A DNA stretch of 64,000 nucleotides from Alentia gelatinosa (Eukaryota; Annelida; Polychaeta; Phyllodocida; Polynoidae), in contig OX465583.1 of assembly GCA_950022655.1 (NCBI GenBank), positions 15,523,298-15,587,297 of the forward strand. Direction: 5' to 3'. Both the position numbers and the translations under genes were made by a program. Below the pieces are notes generated by a model. The model had not been told where the DNA came from. It made no database searches and saw only the letters and a program-made list of their open reading frames with translations. Of the stretch, positions 45,196 through 57,239 are shown one piece after another; within the stretch, counting starts at the first letter, position 1; every line of letters begins with the position of its first letter.

Positions 45196-45332
45196 TACCC
45201 ATACCTCTACCACACTGTGTCCATACCTCCAGCACACAGAGGCCAGACATCCCCACCCTCCCTACCACCGGACCCAGAGCTCGACCTTTTCTATCCCAGA
45301 CACTTCTCTTGTATCAGGCTCTTGATGTAGAG

Positions 45333-45598
45333 TTAAGGGCCGATTCCACCAACACACACGATGTAGCAAGATTCGGCCCGATTTGGTTGTCTTGCTAGAT
45401 CGGGCAAGGATAGCGTGCCTATTTGTCGCGATGTGTCTTGAGGTGTCGCGGTGGTGGAGCACCAAAATATACACCCGACACCACTCGCCTATGTTTTGAG
45501 ACAAGTGAGGTATGACACATTGCGACACAGTAAGACACTACAAGACATACCAAGATATACCACGGCAAATCCATCATGTTGGTGGAATCGGCCCTTAA
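45333..45598. repeat. TTAA-flanked MITE with perfect TIRs
   Basis: Perfect 22-bp inverted ends including TTAA on both sides (45333-45354, 45577-45598), beginning TTAAGGGCCGATTCCACC. TTAA target sites are a hallmark of piggyBac and Kolobok DNA transposons. Internal words TTGTCGCGATGTG and GCGACACAG are inverted around the middle. No ORF. Confidence 0.8.
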
Positions 45599-45599
45599 T

Positions 45600-46060
45600 A
45601 TCTCAGCTAATTTGCCAACCCAGCGAGACGGGGCTGGGCGAAGCGGGAAGCAGCCATAACAAAGAATAAGTAGAGTCTACTTTGCCGGAGCCAAATCTTT
45701 GCACCAGTTCTGACGCTAACTTTATATGTTACCCACGAAAATTCTGGTCTTGAGCTATATTAGGTTCTGTAATTGTCAGTGGGTCAAATGTAGCCCAGTC
45801 ACAGACACCGTCCACCCTCTCTAGCTATAGTCTTCAGTAGGCGACATTCAGGCAGTGGATCTTACTTCTGACTAGTTATCCTAGGCACATCGCTGGTTCT
45901 TGGCATGCTGGGCTATTGCTGAGTGCGTATAACTGCGGTTACTCAAATCCAGAATCATGTGATATGACAAATCTAGTCACTCTAATTTACCCACAGACGT
46001 GGTACTAAATCTAAGATAACAATTCGTATTACTCAAGTTCCTCTAATATAACGTTTAGTG
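45600..46060. other. No feature seen
   Basis: Unique-looking DNA. Confidence 0.4.
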
Positions 46061-46066
46061 TCTTTA

Positions 46067-46195
46067 GTTACCTACTATATCTAAAAGAACTATGATTCCG
46101 GTAAGATCCGCTTGAAGTTTCTCCCGTACATAAGGACAGAGTGAACTAAACTTAGGCTTGGAAACTGAAGAGCCACGAGAGTGAGATTCTCGTGA
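46067..46195 (+). repeat. Dispersed repeat, copy 2 (pairs with 4431)
   Basis: Matches 4431-4557 across GTTACCTACTATATCTAAAA, GATCCGCTTGAAGTTTCTCC and the final CACGAGA / TCTCGTG hairpin. CGAAGTCGCTA follows near 46550. Confidence 0.5.
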
Positions 46196-46199
46196 AATA

Positions 46200-47125
46200 A
46201 TGAACTCAAACCTGCTATACTTTTTTTGTATTTCTCTACACAAATGTACTTCTATCCTTAGGATTTCTTTCTTTCCATACTGAAAACATAATTTATATCT
46301 GTAGTTCTCTGATCACCTCTCCTTGAGAGAAAGAGATGTGATCTCACCCTTTCGCTGGTGTCGATCCATAGAGTTTTGATTACAGATGATCACCTCAAGC
46401 ACCTGTGTCATATGAAATGATAATCGCAAGTTTACGATGGTTGCCCGTTTACACGCTAGGGGCCCACTAACGGGAGTTAGAAATAGTAAGGGGAAGGGCA
46501 CACTGCATCACTCGAGCAATCTATTTTGCGGGGCGATAGACTACGAATCAACGAAGTCGCTAGTATAATCTAAATCAATGACATATACATATCCCTCATA
46601 TTTGTTGCGTCAGATGTTTGTATCAATTCTTGGTCCTGGTACATATTGTGAGTCGCCGTCGTTTTAAAATGATCTTAACAAGTTAATCATTACATGGTTT
46701 TCGCATGGTTTTCGCATTCAAAGACTTGCTTTCAACTGTCTACGATTTACGGTATACTTCTGGTACAGCTAAAAGTGGGGATTTATGGAGAGAAACATAA
46801 AGCCTCGATGTTTTGGGTCTCATCGTATACCTGGTCCTAACATGCATCCTGATTAACAATAAAACCTTCCCAGTTTTTCTTTTGCGGCTATTAACCTAAT
46901 ATGCATATGTATCAGGATTATGTGTGGGGCTACATTTGAGTAAGAAAATATGCTTACTACCAGTGTATGTGCTGAGACAGCGTTATTTCATCAACGATTT
47001 CATTAAAACCAAACACTGCCCTTTCCTCCCTCCAGCCTCACATATATTCTCTAAAGTTCCTCCAGAGAGAGGCAAAATAACCAGAAACTAAAACAAACCA
47101 CAGCCACGTCACACCATCATCGGTT
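46200..47125. other. No feature seen
   Basis: AT-rich; no recognisable coding or repeat structure. Confidence 0.4.
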
Positions 47126-47129
47126 TCCC

Positions 47130-47480
47130 TGGTGCCTTTCCGCTCACTGCCCACGTGAATTCTCGCCAATTCTCGCCGATCCGCGGACTCAGCGGTCATA
47201 AAAGAATTAAAGTGATGAGTCTGAGAATTGGACTTTCCGCTCCGTGTTATAGTCTTTTAAATAGATTTAGCAAATCGGGCGTCGGTGGCGCGGTGGAGGC
47301 AGATTGACGATTTAATTGGATATGGGAGCGGAGCGGGACTGACGGCGGCTTGAGGTAACCATGGCGCCCCAATCTCGCGCCCAAATCTCGCCGGTCTCGT
47401 GGTCACGTGAGTGATGCCTGACCAATGGGCGGCGAGCGTCGTCATCGATCCCACATGGGACGCAATTCATTTTACATCGA
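47130..47480. promoter_or_regulatory. CpG-rich promoter-like block
   Basis: Contains a CCACGTG E-box near 47151, TCACGTGA at 47403-47410, CCAAT at 47422-47426 directly followed by GGGCGG at 47427-47432, and an ATG in strong Kozak context (AACCATGG, near 47358). The frame from that ATG is short (stop within about 17 codons), although a GTGAGT donor at 47406 could end it. No gene identified. Confidence 0.3.
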
Positions 47481-47559
47481 TTGGCGGGGGTTCAATCTTG
47501 GAGAGGGGTGAGACAGACATGAGGTGTCCAGAGCAGGCTTCACGCCATCTTAACCTGAC

Positions 47560-48370
47560 CCCAGCAGGACTCGATCCATTCTGCTGAACGAACCGTCATC
47601 ACAACTTTCCATACCCAATCCGCTCACCGAACCGTCATCACAACCCTTCACACCCAATCCACTGACAGACCCATCATCACAACCCCAATCTGTTCACTGA
47701 CCATCATCACAGTCCCAGAACCCACCATCCAATTTGCTCTATGACGTATCCCAATCTTCCGCACCCAATCTGCTTAGCAAGGCAACAGCACAACCTCAAC
47801 AGTCCATGGTCTGATCCCCTCTGAGACCCATTACCACAACCCCAGCAGTCCACGATCCATTCGGCTGAACAAACCATCATCACAACGCTCTGCACCCAAT
47901 CTGTTCACCTACCCGTCATCACTGCCACAGAGTCAACGATCAAATCCGCTGTGGACCCATCATCGCAATCCTTTGAACCCAATCTGCACAGCAAAAGATC
48001 ATCACAACCTCAGCAATCCATGCCCTTGGGAAACGCATCGTCACAACATCAGCAGCCATCGAGCCATTCCACTGAACAACCCATCATCACAACCCCAGTA
48101 GTCCACATTGATCTGATGAGCAGACCATCATTGTCACCCTCCTCTCCCAACTCACTTATACCAACCCATCGTCGTAGCCCAAGCAGTCAAAGAGCCGATC
48201 CACTCACTCACCCATCATCACAACGTTCTGCACCTAATCTGCTCCGCTACCCATCATCCTAACCATCCGCACACAATCTGCTCCGCGACCCATCAACACA
48301 ACCATATGAACCCATTCTGTACACATACCCATCGTCACGACCCAGATATACCCCTCATACGACCATAGTA
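47560..48370. repeat. Degenerate minisatellite
   Basis: ACCCATCATCACAACCCCAGCAGTCCA and AACCCAATCTGCTCAC words recur every 45-60 bases. The 103-codon Ser/Pro-rich frame at 47951-48262 follows the repeat and is not called. Confidence 0.7.
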
Positions 48371-48385
48371 GCAGACTAACCTGTT

Positions 48386-49124
48386 AAGCCGGGCCCCCAC
48401 CTACCACGATTATGGTCCCGATTGGCCTTACGACTGCCTTCCCAACACCATTCCGATTCTATCGTGAGGTCAGCCAAAATTGTGGTAGGTGGAACAGGTT
48501 TCTGCGATTCCGTCTACGATACTTTACTATAGGCTGCGATTGAAAACACCAATCGTAGAGGTCCCGATAAAATACAACATGTTGTATTTTTCGTAGCCTG
48601 TCATAGCCTATTGGAGGTGATTTAACAGGAAAATATCTCTTGCGAGTGAAATAATCGGCGGAAAATTATGAAATTCTGGAATTAGGTAGGGCACATATAG
48701 ATGTATGATTGCTGGAAATATTATTTGATTAAGTTTAGAGGTCTGAAAATGATAGCTTCATATTGGAATCATGATTCTATCACAGTTATATTTTCGGATT
48801 TGATGGTATTAGTATCTGAACAATAGCATTATAAGGTGTCGTAAATACCTTTAAATGATTATCGAGATTCATTAAATATTTCCAGAATTATAAAATATTT
48901 CAATATTAAAACCCAGCCTGTGATCTGAATTAATACACAGGTTGGTTTGTGACCATAGTTTATGTTTTTGGTCCTCCCAAGGCGTTTCTGCGCTGTACGA
49001 TTTCAAACCATGTCCACGATTTTAAACTATCGGGGACCTCCCGATATGTCGCGATTTGGGCATTTCAAATCTTAACTATCGGGAAATTTTTCGTAGAACA
49101 TCGTGGTAGGTGGGGGCCTGGCTT
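48386..49124. repeat. TTAA-type MITE (CCCCCACCTACC family), long form
   Basis: Left flank TTAA, then GCCGGGCCCCCACCTACCACG; right end the inverse CGTGGTAGGTGGGGGCCTGGC. A perfect 22-bp palindrome at 48569-48590 contains AATACAACATGTTGTATT. An AT-rich core of about 380 bases (48610-48990) follows, homologous to that at 24720-24960. No ORF in the core. Confidence 0.75.
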
Positions 49125-49135
49125 CCGACTGACCG

Positions 49136-49981
<846 letters not shown>

Positions 49982-49989
49982 TATTACGC

Positions 49990-50875
49990 AGCACCCTGTC
50001 CCATCTATTTCACCCTGTTGAATTCACCGATAAAGACTACTTACATTATGAATAGAGGTGATGTTCTTAATGAGATTCTACACTATATCAATTGACGCGT
50101 AATCTTTGCTGCTAATTATCTACCTTATTCCCCTCTTCATATTCAATAACAGGACAGTGTATGATATGCTGCAGGCTGTTATGATAAGGACACAATCATA
50201 GCAATATTTGGCTTACCGGTTTATAATAAAGCGTAAGGAAGGAACAAAGGATGCCCTCATCTGTGTGGAGGGATCTATGTTGTTTACAACGCGGGGCTGG
50301 CGTCTGAAAAACAACAACATTCCATGATTGCATTATCTTAACATTATGACGTTTATTATTTGACTTATTATGGCAGACATATTGCCTTTCGACTTTGTCC
50401 AATTTCTATTTAAGAGTAGAGTTCATTTTCAATTTTCCCAAGAAGTACATATCAGTAACATAAAATTGTTCTATTTTTCACCATAATATGTTCCGCAATA
50501 GTCAATGACTGTTTTTTTATTGTCGTTTTATGATCATTTTTGCTTCTGTTTGTATGAAACAGTCTATTAGTGAAATGTCCAGAAAACTAATAACCACCAC
50601 AACTCACCACATAAGTTAAAAGGATGAACAAAACTGGTTGCGATGTAGATACGGATAATAAGAGAAAACAAAACAATGATGTCTTGAGCAAATAAGGGGG
50701 GTAGACATAAAAAGAAAGGTGTGCACTAAAGATGATTTTTCACATGCCAACGAAATGTTTGTCAATTTCTAGGAATAAATCCTTCAAATCAGTAACCCCC
50801 ACAGAGTATTGACTGATGATTTTAAAAATCGCTGTTCTGTTTCCACTGGCTGAGTTATTTTTGTTATAGTTTTCT
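49990..50875. other. No feature seen
   Basis: AT-rich; no recognised coding. Confidence 0.4.
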
Positions 50876-50879
50876 ATAA

Positions 50880-50892
50880 CACACACACACAC

Positions 50893-50976
<84 letters not shown>

Positions 50977-50990
50977 ACACACACACACAA
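50880..50990. repeat. (CA)n microsatellite
   Basis: About 110 bases of CA with a few interruptions (CCCACCC, CTAC, ATAC). Confidence 0.95.
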
Positions 50991-50999
50991 ACAAGACTT

Positions 51000-52340
51000 C
51001 TGTTCCTATTATTCCCTGATGAAATCAACCAATGTTGAATCGATGACGAATTAATCGGGAAGTTGTGTCTAAAAACGGCAAAGATAAGGACATGGATCAG
51101 TTTCGTTTTCCATTTCATTCAGTTAATATTAGAAATCGGTCGGTAGTGGGCGTCGAAACGATAAAATAAAAGGTGGGAACAAGCCCATAACCGAAGACAT
51201 GAAACATCTCATATGTCATAGGACACTTGTACCTCCAGCCTTTCAGTTAGAACTCACCTGTCTTTTAGAAGTTTGAACTTGCGTGACTTCTCCTATGTCA
51301 CAAACTACGTCATTGACGGCCATTTGACTCAACCATCTCTAAAAACAGAGATAGGAATTTATTGAGCTCATTTGCCACGAAGTAAAATGGCGGTTGCCTG
51401 TCAACAATAACATTAGCGTTTCCTTTAGTGACGTCACCCTGTCTCCTGCAGTGACATCACGTCACGTGACTCAGCACGAGAGCGGCCACCTACCGAGATG
51501 CTTTGTCACTAGAGGATCACGCGATATCTTGTCCGGAGAACGAGAGGGTGTCCCGCGGTTATGACACAATAAGTGGATCTCTGCGACCCAGGAGGAATGC
51601 TGTACGACGGGCAAGCGTGGAAAACAATGAATTTACGTGGAATCTATTTCCAAATATTCAGACATTTTTCTTCATATTGTCAAATATATTCAGTAAAAAT
51701 GTCTGAATACATGACCCAGGATTAAACTAACGGATAACTAGGTCGTGACTGGAATGGTTATAAGATAATTTTCGCTCAATAAACTGTGGTGAAACAGTGC
51801 CATGATGCAAGTTGTCATGCAGGTGAAAGTCAGATCTATATAGGCCGATACAATATCAGATTATTTCGTCTTTCTTGTTGATTAACTTCTGTTAAATATG
51901 ATAAAACTACGAGGCGAACTGGAATTATAGAAGATTTATTTACAACATGTTTATTTCTTCGTACATAATCCTTTGTTAACATAGAAGTAATACAGTGTAT
52001 TCATAGTCCATTTTCATATAATATTAGATGTACACGGTTGCATCATTTTTCTGCTCCCGTTTATTTTTGTTTCATAAGGTATTATTAGGTTTTCAAACTC
52101 ATTTAAAAAAGTTACTGACTTATATCTAGTCCATCTAAGAATCGAGTCTTACTCAACGTGTTTATCCAGACATAAAGTGTGTCAACAAATGAATATATAG
52201 AGTCTTTGCCGTGTTTTAAGATGATGACACATAGAGGGCTTGAGTTTTGATCAGGGTCTTATAAGAAAAAGTCCTGTCATCATTTGTAGTTGAATGAGGT
52301 GATATTATCTGCAAAAAGGGTTGCCCATATTGTTTTGTTG
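51000..52340. other. No gene; CRE/E-box patch at 51429-51469
   Basis: TGACGTCA at 51429-51436 and TCACGTGA at 51462-51469 (with GACATCACGTCACGTGACTCAG) lie in a CpG-richer patch up to 51560. Otherwise AT-rich and featureless. Confidence 0.35.
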
Positions 52341-52344
52341 TCAT

Positions 52345-52742
52345 TTCTTATGATATGAACTATTAAGTTCGACACCCACTAATAAAAAGCGATCAAGGGA
52401 AGCTATATTACCTTTATCCAGGGTGGAGTCATCTAAAATAAGAATATCACCAATTTTCCTTAGGTTTGTCCCCAGGAATCAATTTATGATACAGGCAGTT
52501 TGACCGGAGCTAATTATTTTGGTTATTAATGTTGAACTTAATCTGAGAGCTAAGGCTTTAGTAAACATTTCATGGTCCAAATTAAGAAGCGCTATTTGTC
52601 TCCAACCGTCTAACTTCATTCTAGATTCGCGGAATTTGGCGTTTCCTGCATTAAGCATATATTGTATTTGTCTCTGATCTTGCTAGAAATCGTTCTTATT
52701 CTGACTCCATCACCAAGCCCATTTACATTGATCGAGAACCTT
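52345..52742 (-). pseudogene. L1/Tx1-like LINE: endonuclease start joined to RT fragment
   Basis: Read on the minus strand, the start of an apurinic-type endonuclease is recognisable (SINVNGLGDGVRIRTISSK, then ICLMQET; about 52740-52640). Within some 20 bases it gives way to the N-terminal RT region of L1/Tx1 LINEs (KLDGWRQIALLN, then FTKALALRLSS; 52622 downward), ending NLRKIGDILIL..KGNIASLDRF. The remaining endonuclease, the linker and the RT start are missing, and an in-frame TGA interrupts the GQTACIIN / FLG part. The RT catalytic motif is not present. A non-functional internal-deletion derivative. Confidence 0.65.
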
Positions 52743-52744
52743 AA

Positions 52745-53610
52745 CGTAGAATCTGTTTGAGGAGCACATGTTCATCTATGTCCTTGTATGGTTTGTCCCA
52801 CCATAGAACCCTAATACCTGAGTCAGAACTAGAGCTACCCAAAGCCTTTGCTCTTTCAAGACAACTTGGATCCTCACACATACCCTCTCCCAGTGGTATT
52901 GAACATGCACATATATTATAGACTCACATTAAATATACACATGAAACGTTGTGCATAACTGATGTAGGCCTCAGTAGTACCGACGGGCAACTGTACTAAA
53001 TTTAGAAACATGGTGTTTCAGGAAAACATTTCAGAGGAGGTAAGATAACATAATGATAATAGTCAGTCTATTGGGTATCCTTCCCACGAACCAGACAAAT
53101 CCAAAAACGTTCAACTCAGTCGAGATTGATATTCTAAGGTGATACTAGTTTATATAAATGTATAGAACCGACTTTTCGACTATCACATAGTCTTTTTAAG
53201 GTTACTTAAGATCAATTCCCTAACTATCGCACCCATCTTGGAGAGGACCATGTACATACCAAGATAATGCTTGATGGTGTATACCATCATGAAGTAGATG
53301 GTATAGAGTCTGGGCCTTGTCTTTTATTTCTTTCTTTCTTTACTGTGCTAGCCAGGGACCCTATTAAGCCTGTACTGGCCGCCGGCATAGACGATTTGTC
53401 TGATGTTTATCTACATGCACGTAATGGCTATAGAAGACGTCCAGCGTAGACAGCGCACCAATGTGACGTCTACGTTTACGTAGAGTTATAGTATAGTCGA
53501 TAGAAAATAAAAGGTTTTCCCACAAAATACAAAATTGTGGTTTCCAGGGATTGATATATAGCAAATTAAAAGGAATAGTGGTGTGTAGAGATCGGAATAA
53601 TCGGACAGTA
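52745..53610. other. No gene recognised
   Basis: AT-rich; short overlapping frames near 53267-53663 without known domains. Confidence 0.4.
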
Positions 53611-53614
53611 GCGT

Positions 53615-54022
53615 AAAAGGTGGCGTCCACCAACCACAACAAGTCTATGACAAGCGCCGACAAGAAAGTTCCAATCGGTGCTTGTCGCAGCCTTGTCGTA
53701 AGAAAGGGGGCTTTACGACAGCGTTGTCAAAGCATCTCGGGAAGTGCACGCTCCACCAAAATTAACTATCGTAAACCTCTGCGACACGCTCCCGACACGC
53801 AGTGACACTCCTCGACAAATGTCCAGTCATACGAATGTAACCTTGTGGGAAGGCCCCCGACAAGCTTCCCAGTCCTAGCCTGTCATGGCCTTGTCGTTGA
53901 CTCTTGTCGGGAAATGGGGTCCACCAACCACGACAAGGCTACGACAAGTCCTCCAATCGTAGGCCTGTCGTGGACCTTGTCGGAATGCTATTGTCGTGGT
54001 TGGTGGACGCCCGCCTTAAGGA
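53615..54022. repeat. TTAA-type MITE, CCACCAACC family, copy 2
   Basis: Left GTAA then GGTGGCGTCCACCAACCAC; right GTGGTTGGTGGACGCCCGCC then TTAA. The body aligns with 2983-3444 (GACAAGAAAGTTCCAATCGG, CCGACAAGCTTCC, AATCGTAGGCCTGTCGTGG). The centre appears deleted, because the ACATGT palindrome is missing. It also has the internal second pair of ends (53920 and 54010). Confidence 0.75.
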
Positions 54023-54024
54023 AG

Positions 54025-54700
54025 GGCGTATAATATAGCGCGGGTTTACACACTACCAGTGTAGACAGGGGCAGACCACGTGTTCGTCCTGTGCTTCTAA
54101 AAGTATTTAAAAAAACGTTAAAGACATTTCACAACTGAGAATGAGATCTATATGTGCGTTCATACTGATAAAACAGACAATACATTCTAAATGTTCACGT
54201 AAGCAGGCACACACAGCTGCAGTATGCTGGGCCACAACATCCTGTTCAGATGGTCAGACCTCATGTATGGAGGGTTGGGGGGGAGGGGCAGGGTGTCATG
54301 GAGGAGTCGGGAGGGTGAATGGATAGATGGATGGATGGAGACGGGAGGGGAGGGCCTCTGGAGCTCACTATTCCTTCCATGCTGGCCATGTCAAGATAAG
54401 ATGATGGATTGTTGGGCGGGCGAGGCAGAGAAGAGGACAGTCAGGTGACTTAATTACTCTGCGATATCAGCCAAATAAACCATGAGCCGAGCAGGGCGAG
54501 TCTGGATGCGGATAATAACATGGAGGAGGGGTCTGAGTGTTGGGTGACATGGGGGAGGGGTCTGGGTATGTGGTTACATGCGGGTGGAATGTGGCTATGG
54601 GGTATTAACATAGCACATAATGCCCCATACCCCATGCCCTTACCGATGATCCATGTTGGGTTGCGCGTGGGAGTGGCAGACAGAAGGTTTAGCAAAGACT
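54025..54700. other. No gene; G-rich low-complexity parts
   Basis: GGAGGGGTCTGGGT-type words repeat at 54520-54570 and GATGGATGGATGG at about 54325. Open frames here follow the composition. Confidence 0.4.
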
Positions 54701-54701
54701 G

Positions 54702-55027
54702 ATGCCCCAGTCACACTGGCGTAAAAAACGGCGTTTTTCCGTGTACACACGTCTACGTTCTTCTACGCAATTTGGAATCTCAAAATGAGCCGCAGAACGC
54801 TGCAATATGCGGAGATGCGTAAAGGAAAGTCAGAATGCGCCGAAAAACGCCACAATACGTACAGAAGCGTAGATAAACGTTGATGAACGTTGATGAACGT
54901 TGAGAAGCGTACTAAAACGGTAAAGAAAAGCAAACAAATACGTTCCAAATCCGTAACTAATACGTGGTCTCCAACAGTTCAAATCCGTAGAAGAAACGCC
55001 GAATTTTACACCAGTGTGACTGGGGCA
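54702..55027. repeat. MITE with ATGCCCCAGTCACACTGG ends
   Basis: Left ATGCCCCAGTCACACTGG (54702) and its exact inverse ending at 55027; inside this, both ends continue YGTAAAA. The interior repeats short words (ACGTTGATGA twice, GCGTAGA, CGTAAAG). No TTAA flanks. No ORF. Confidence 0.75.
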
Positions 55028-55039
55028 TAAGAAGGAAAT

Positions 55040-55325
55040 TGATGAGTGTTTGGTCTGTGTCCTCGTTCGCCATCAAGTTTGGAGTGCTCAGTAATATGAA
55101 CGAGGCGATTGCCGAGTGAATATTCTGAAGCACACCAAACGAGATGGTGAACAGGGACTCAGACTAAGCACGAATATGTTTCTGATTTTATCTTAGCCTG
55201 GAAAAATTCATCTGTTCATCACCCCTTGAGAACGAGTTACCGTTCTCGCAAGCCTGTTGAGAACGAGTTCGTAGTGCTAAGCCTATGGACGTTTATACCA
55301 GGCTAAGATAAAGTGAGATCTACCA
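55040..55325 (+). repeat. Two-hairpin element (TTAGCCTGG subtype), full copy
   Basis: Hairpin one: GTGTTTGGTCTGTGTCC with TCGTTCGCCATC pairs with GATGGTGAACAGGGACTCAG. Then TTTCTGATTTTATCTTAGCC and a second hairpin (GAGAACGAGTTACCGTTCTC), closing with CCAGGCTAAGATAA. The junction TCTGATTTTATCT is shared with the TCTCACCC subtype at 1250 and 3645. Confidence 0.7.
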
Positions 55326-55722
55326 CCAATTCTCACCGATGCGATTGAAGATATTAATCGGGAACATAAATCTTGCTGTATTGTGCCCTCAAATGTTCCT
55401 TCCAATCACATCTCCTCCCTTTATAGCCTCGTAAAACTGCCCAAGTGAGATCAAAGAGAGTGGCCGGGAGCCGGGTCCGGCTGGGCCCCGGGCCGGGTGA
55501 TAAGCACAATAAGCACTTAATACACTATAATGGAAAGTTTAATAACTTCTATTCTATTCATGATATTGGAAAACAGATTCCAAATATATAATCGCTCCAA
55601 TCCCTCCTACAAATTGGTGTATACAACTTATAGATCTACTAGAAAGATACACATTGACACTAATGAAGCAGCTTTCAGAGAATTGGGAGCAGTCAGTGAA
55701 GTGCGTACAGCGAAAGTAGGAG
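55326..55722. other. No gene recognised
   Basis: A 65-codon frame (55530-55727) has no known domain. GC-rich GGGCCCCGGGCC near 55480-55495. Confidence 0.4.
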
Positions 55723-55725
55723 ACT

Positions 55726-55964
55726 AAAGTAGGATTCACACGATGGGATTCATGTACCTTACAGGATGTTTTTCTGAGACAAATCCTGCTGAGATTCTGT
55801 ACGCAAACACAATTTCTTTGTCAAAATTATAGGATTTCATTTCCCTGAGATATGTCCCCCCCCCCCCTGTAATTGTTTAAGACATTTCCCCTAAAAAGGA
55901 ACAGAATCACATGAGATTTTGAACCCTTTGAGGTACATGAATCCCACGGTGTGAATTCCTCTAT
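55726..55964. repeat. TIR element (GTGGGATTCACAC family), copy 2
   Basis: Left TAAAGTAGGATTCACACG then GGGATTCATGTACC; right GGTACATGAATCCCACGG then TGTGAATTCC. The interior carries a poly-C run and AATCTCATGAG-like words as in the copy at 20152. Confidence 0.7.
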
Positions 55965-57236
55965 AGTGGGATTCACACGGTGGGATTCACGTACCTTACA
56001 GGCCGTTTGTCTCTGAGACAGATCATGTTGATATTCGGTACTGAAACACAATCTCCTCTTGCAATTGTCGGCGACAATCACCCCGAACAAGGAACAGAAT
56101 CTCATGAGATTTTGACTTTAAACAGGTTTAAGATTTAGAGGGATATTTTGGTGAGCCAAATGTACTTCACACGTTCTCCCCCAATCTGTGAGTCTCAGTG
56201 GTCTCAAATAACACCTATTCACATGGGGAAGTACCCTGAGTCAGCGACTGTGTACCCTGTGCACCCTGTGTACCCTGTGTACTGGTGTAGGGGTGAGACT
56301 ATGTGCCTGTTAAGTCTTCCCATGTGAATTGAATCCGCCATGTTACCCTGAGACTGTAGGACACCCCAATCTGTGAAACGTTTTACCCAACTGGAAATTG
56401 TAGCCGACTGGTGCAAAGGTGTAAAGTACACCAGTCTCAGGTACATTTGTCTCATCGTGTGAATCCCACTTTAGGTCAAGCAGAGTGGGTCATTACTCCC
56501 ATGCTAGTAATGCCCAACCCGATTATAATCAGGTCTGTGAAGTGCGTACAGCAACACGATTCTGATCGACCCAATGGATTCGTCGTGCAAAGGTGTGATT
56601 AGGAACAATATGTGTGTCGCTGTCTTATAGGCTTCAGTAATAGGTGGTGGAAATAGGGGTAGTTTTATATTATATGCCAACGAGAGGTTGGAGTGGGATT
56701 CACACGAAGAGACTCATGTACCTGAGACTGGTGTACCTCACACCTTTTCTCTAGTCTCAGACAATTCTCGTTTGGTAAAAAATTCTCATGGCTAAGTACT
56801 TTTATCAGTCTCACGGAAAAATAGCGAATTTGATTCACATGGGAGGACACACCTGGTACATAATCTCAGACATAGTCACAGTGTGACCACTCACCTTGGG
56901 ACTCAATTACCATTGATGTGAAGGGTGTTACAAACATGTAATTATGCTTGCTGGACTCCTATTGGCTAGGGCAGGTACATGGTCGCAGCAGGTCCATTTG
57001 TCTCACCAAAATGCCCCTATAGATTTTAAACCTGTTTAAAGTCAAAATCTCATGAGATTCTGTTCCTTGTTACGGGTGATTGTCGCCGACAATTGCAAGG
57101 GAAAAAATTTGTCTCAGCAAAATGAAACCCTGTCATTCACACGAGGAGATTGTGTTCCAGTACCAAATCTCAACAGGATTTGTCTCAGACAAACACTTTG
57201 TGAGGTACATGGATCCCACAGTGTGAATCCCATTTT
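55965..57236. repeat. Large fold-back of the GTGGGATTCACAC family
   Basis: The left arm (55965 to about 56165) and right arm (about 57000-57236) are inverse copies, with GTGGGATTCACACGG ends, CAATTGTCGGCGACAATC and AATCTCATGAGATTTTGAC. The 840-base middle carries two further family ends (a right end at 56473 and a left end at 56694), so more than one copy is nested or recombined here. No ORF with a known domain. Confidence 0.6.
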
Positions 57237-57239
57237 AGG

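Noticed and set aside
47951..48262. 103-codon Ser/Pro-rich frame
   Set aside because: Lies wholly in a degenerate minisatellite and repeats its pattern.
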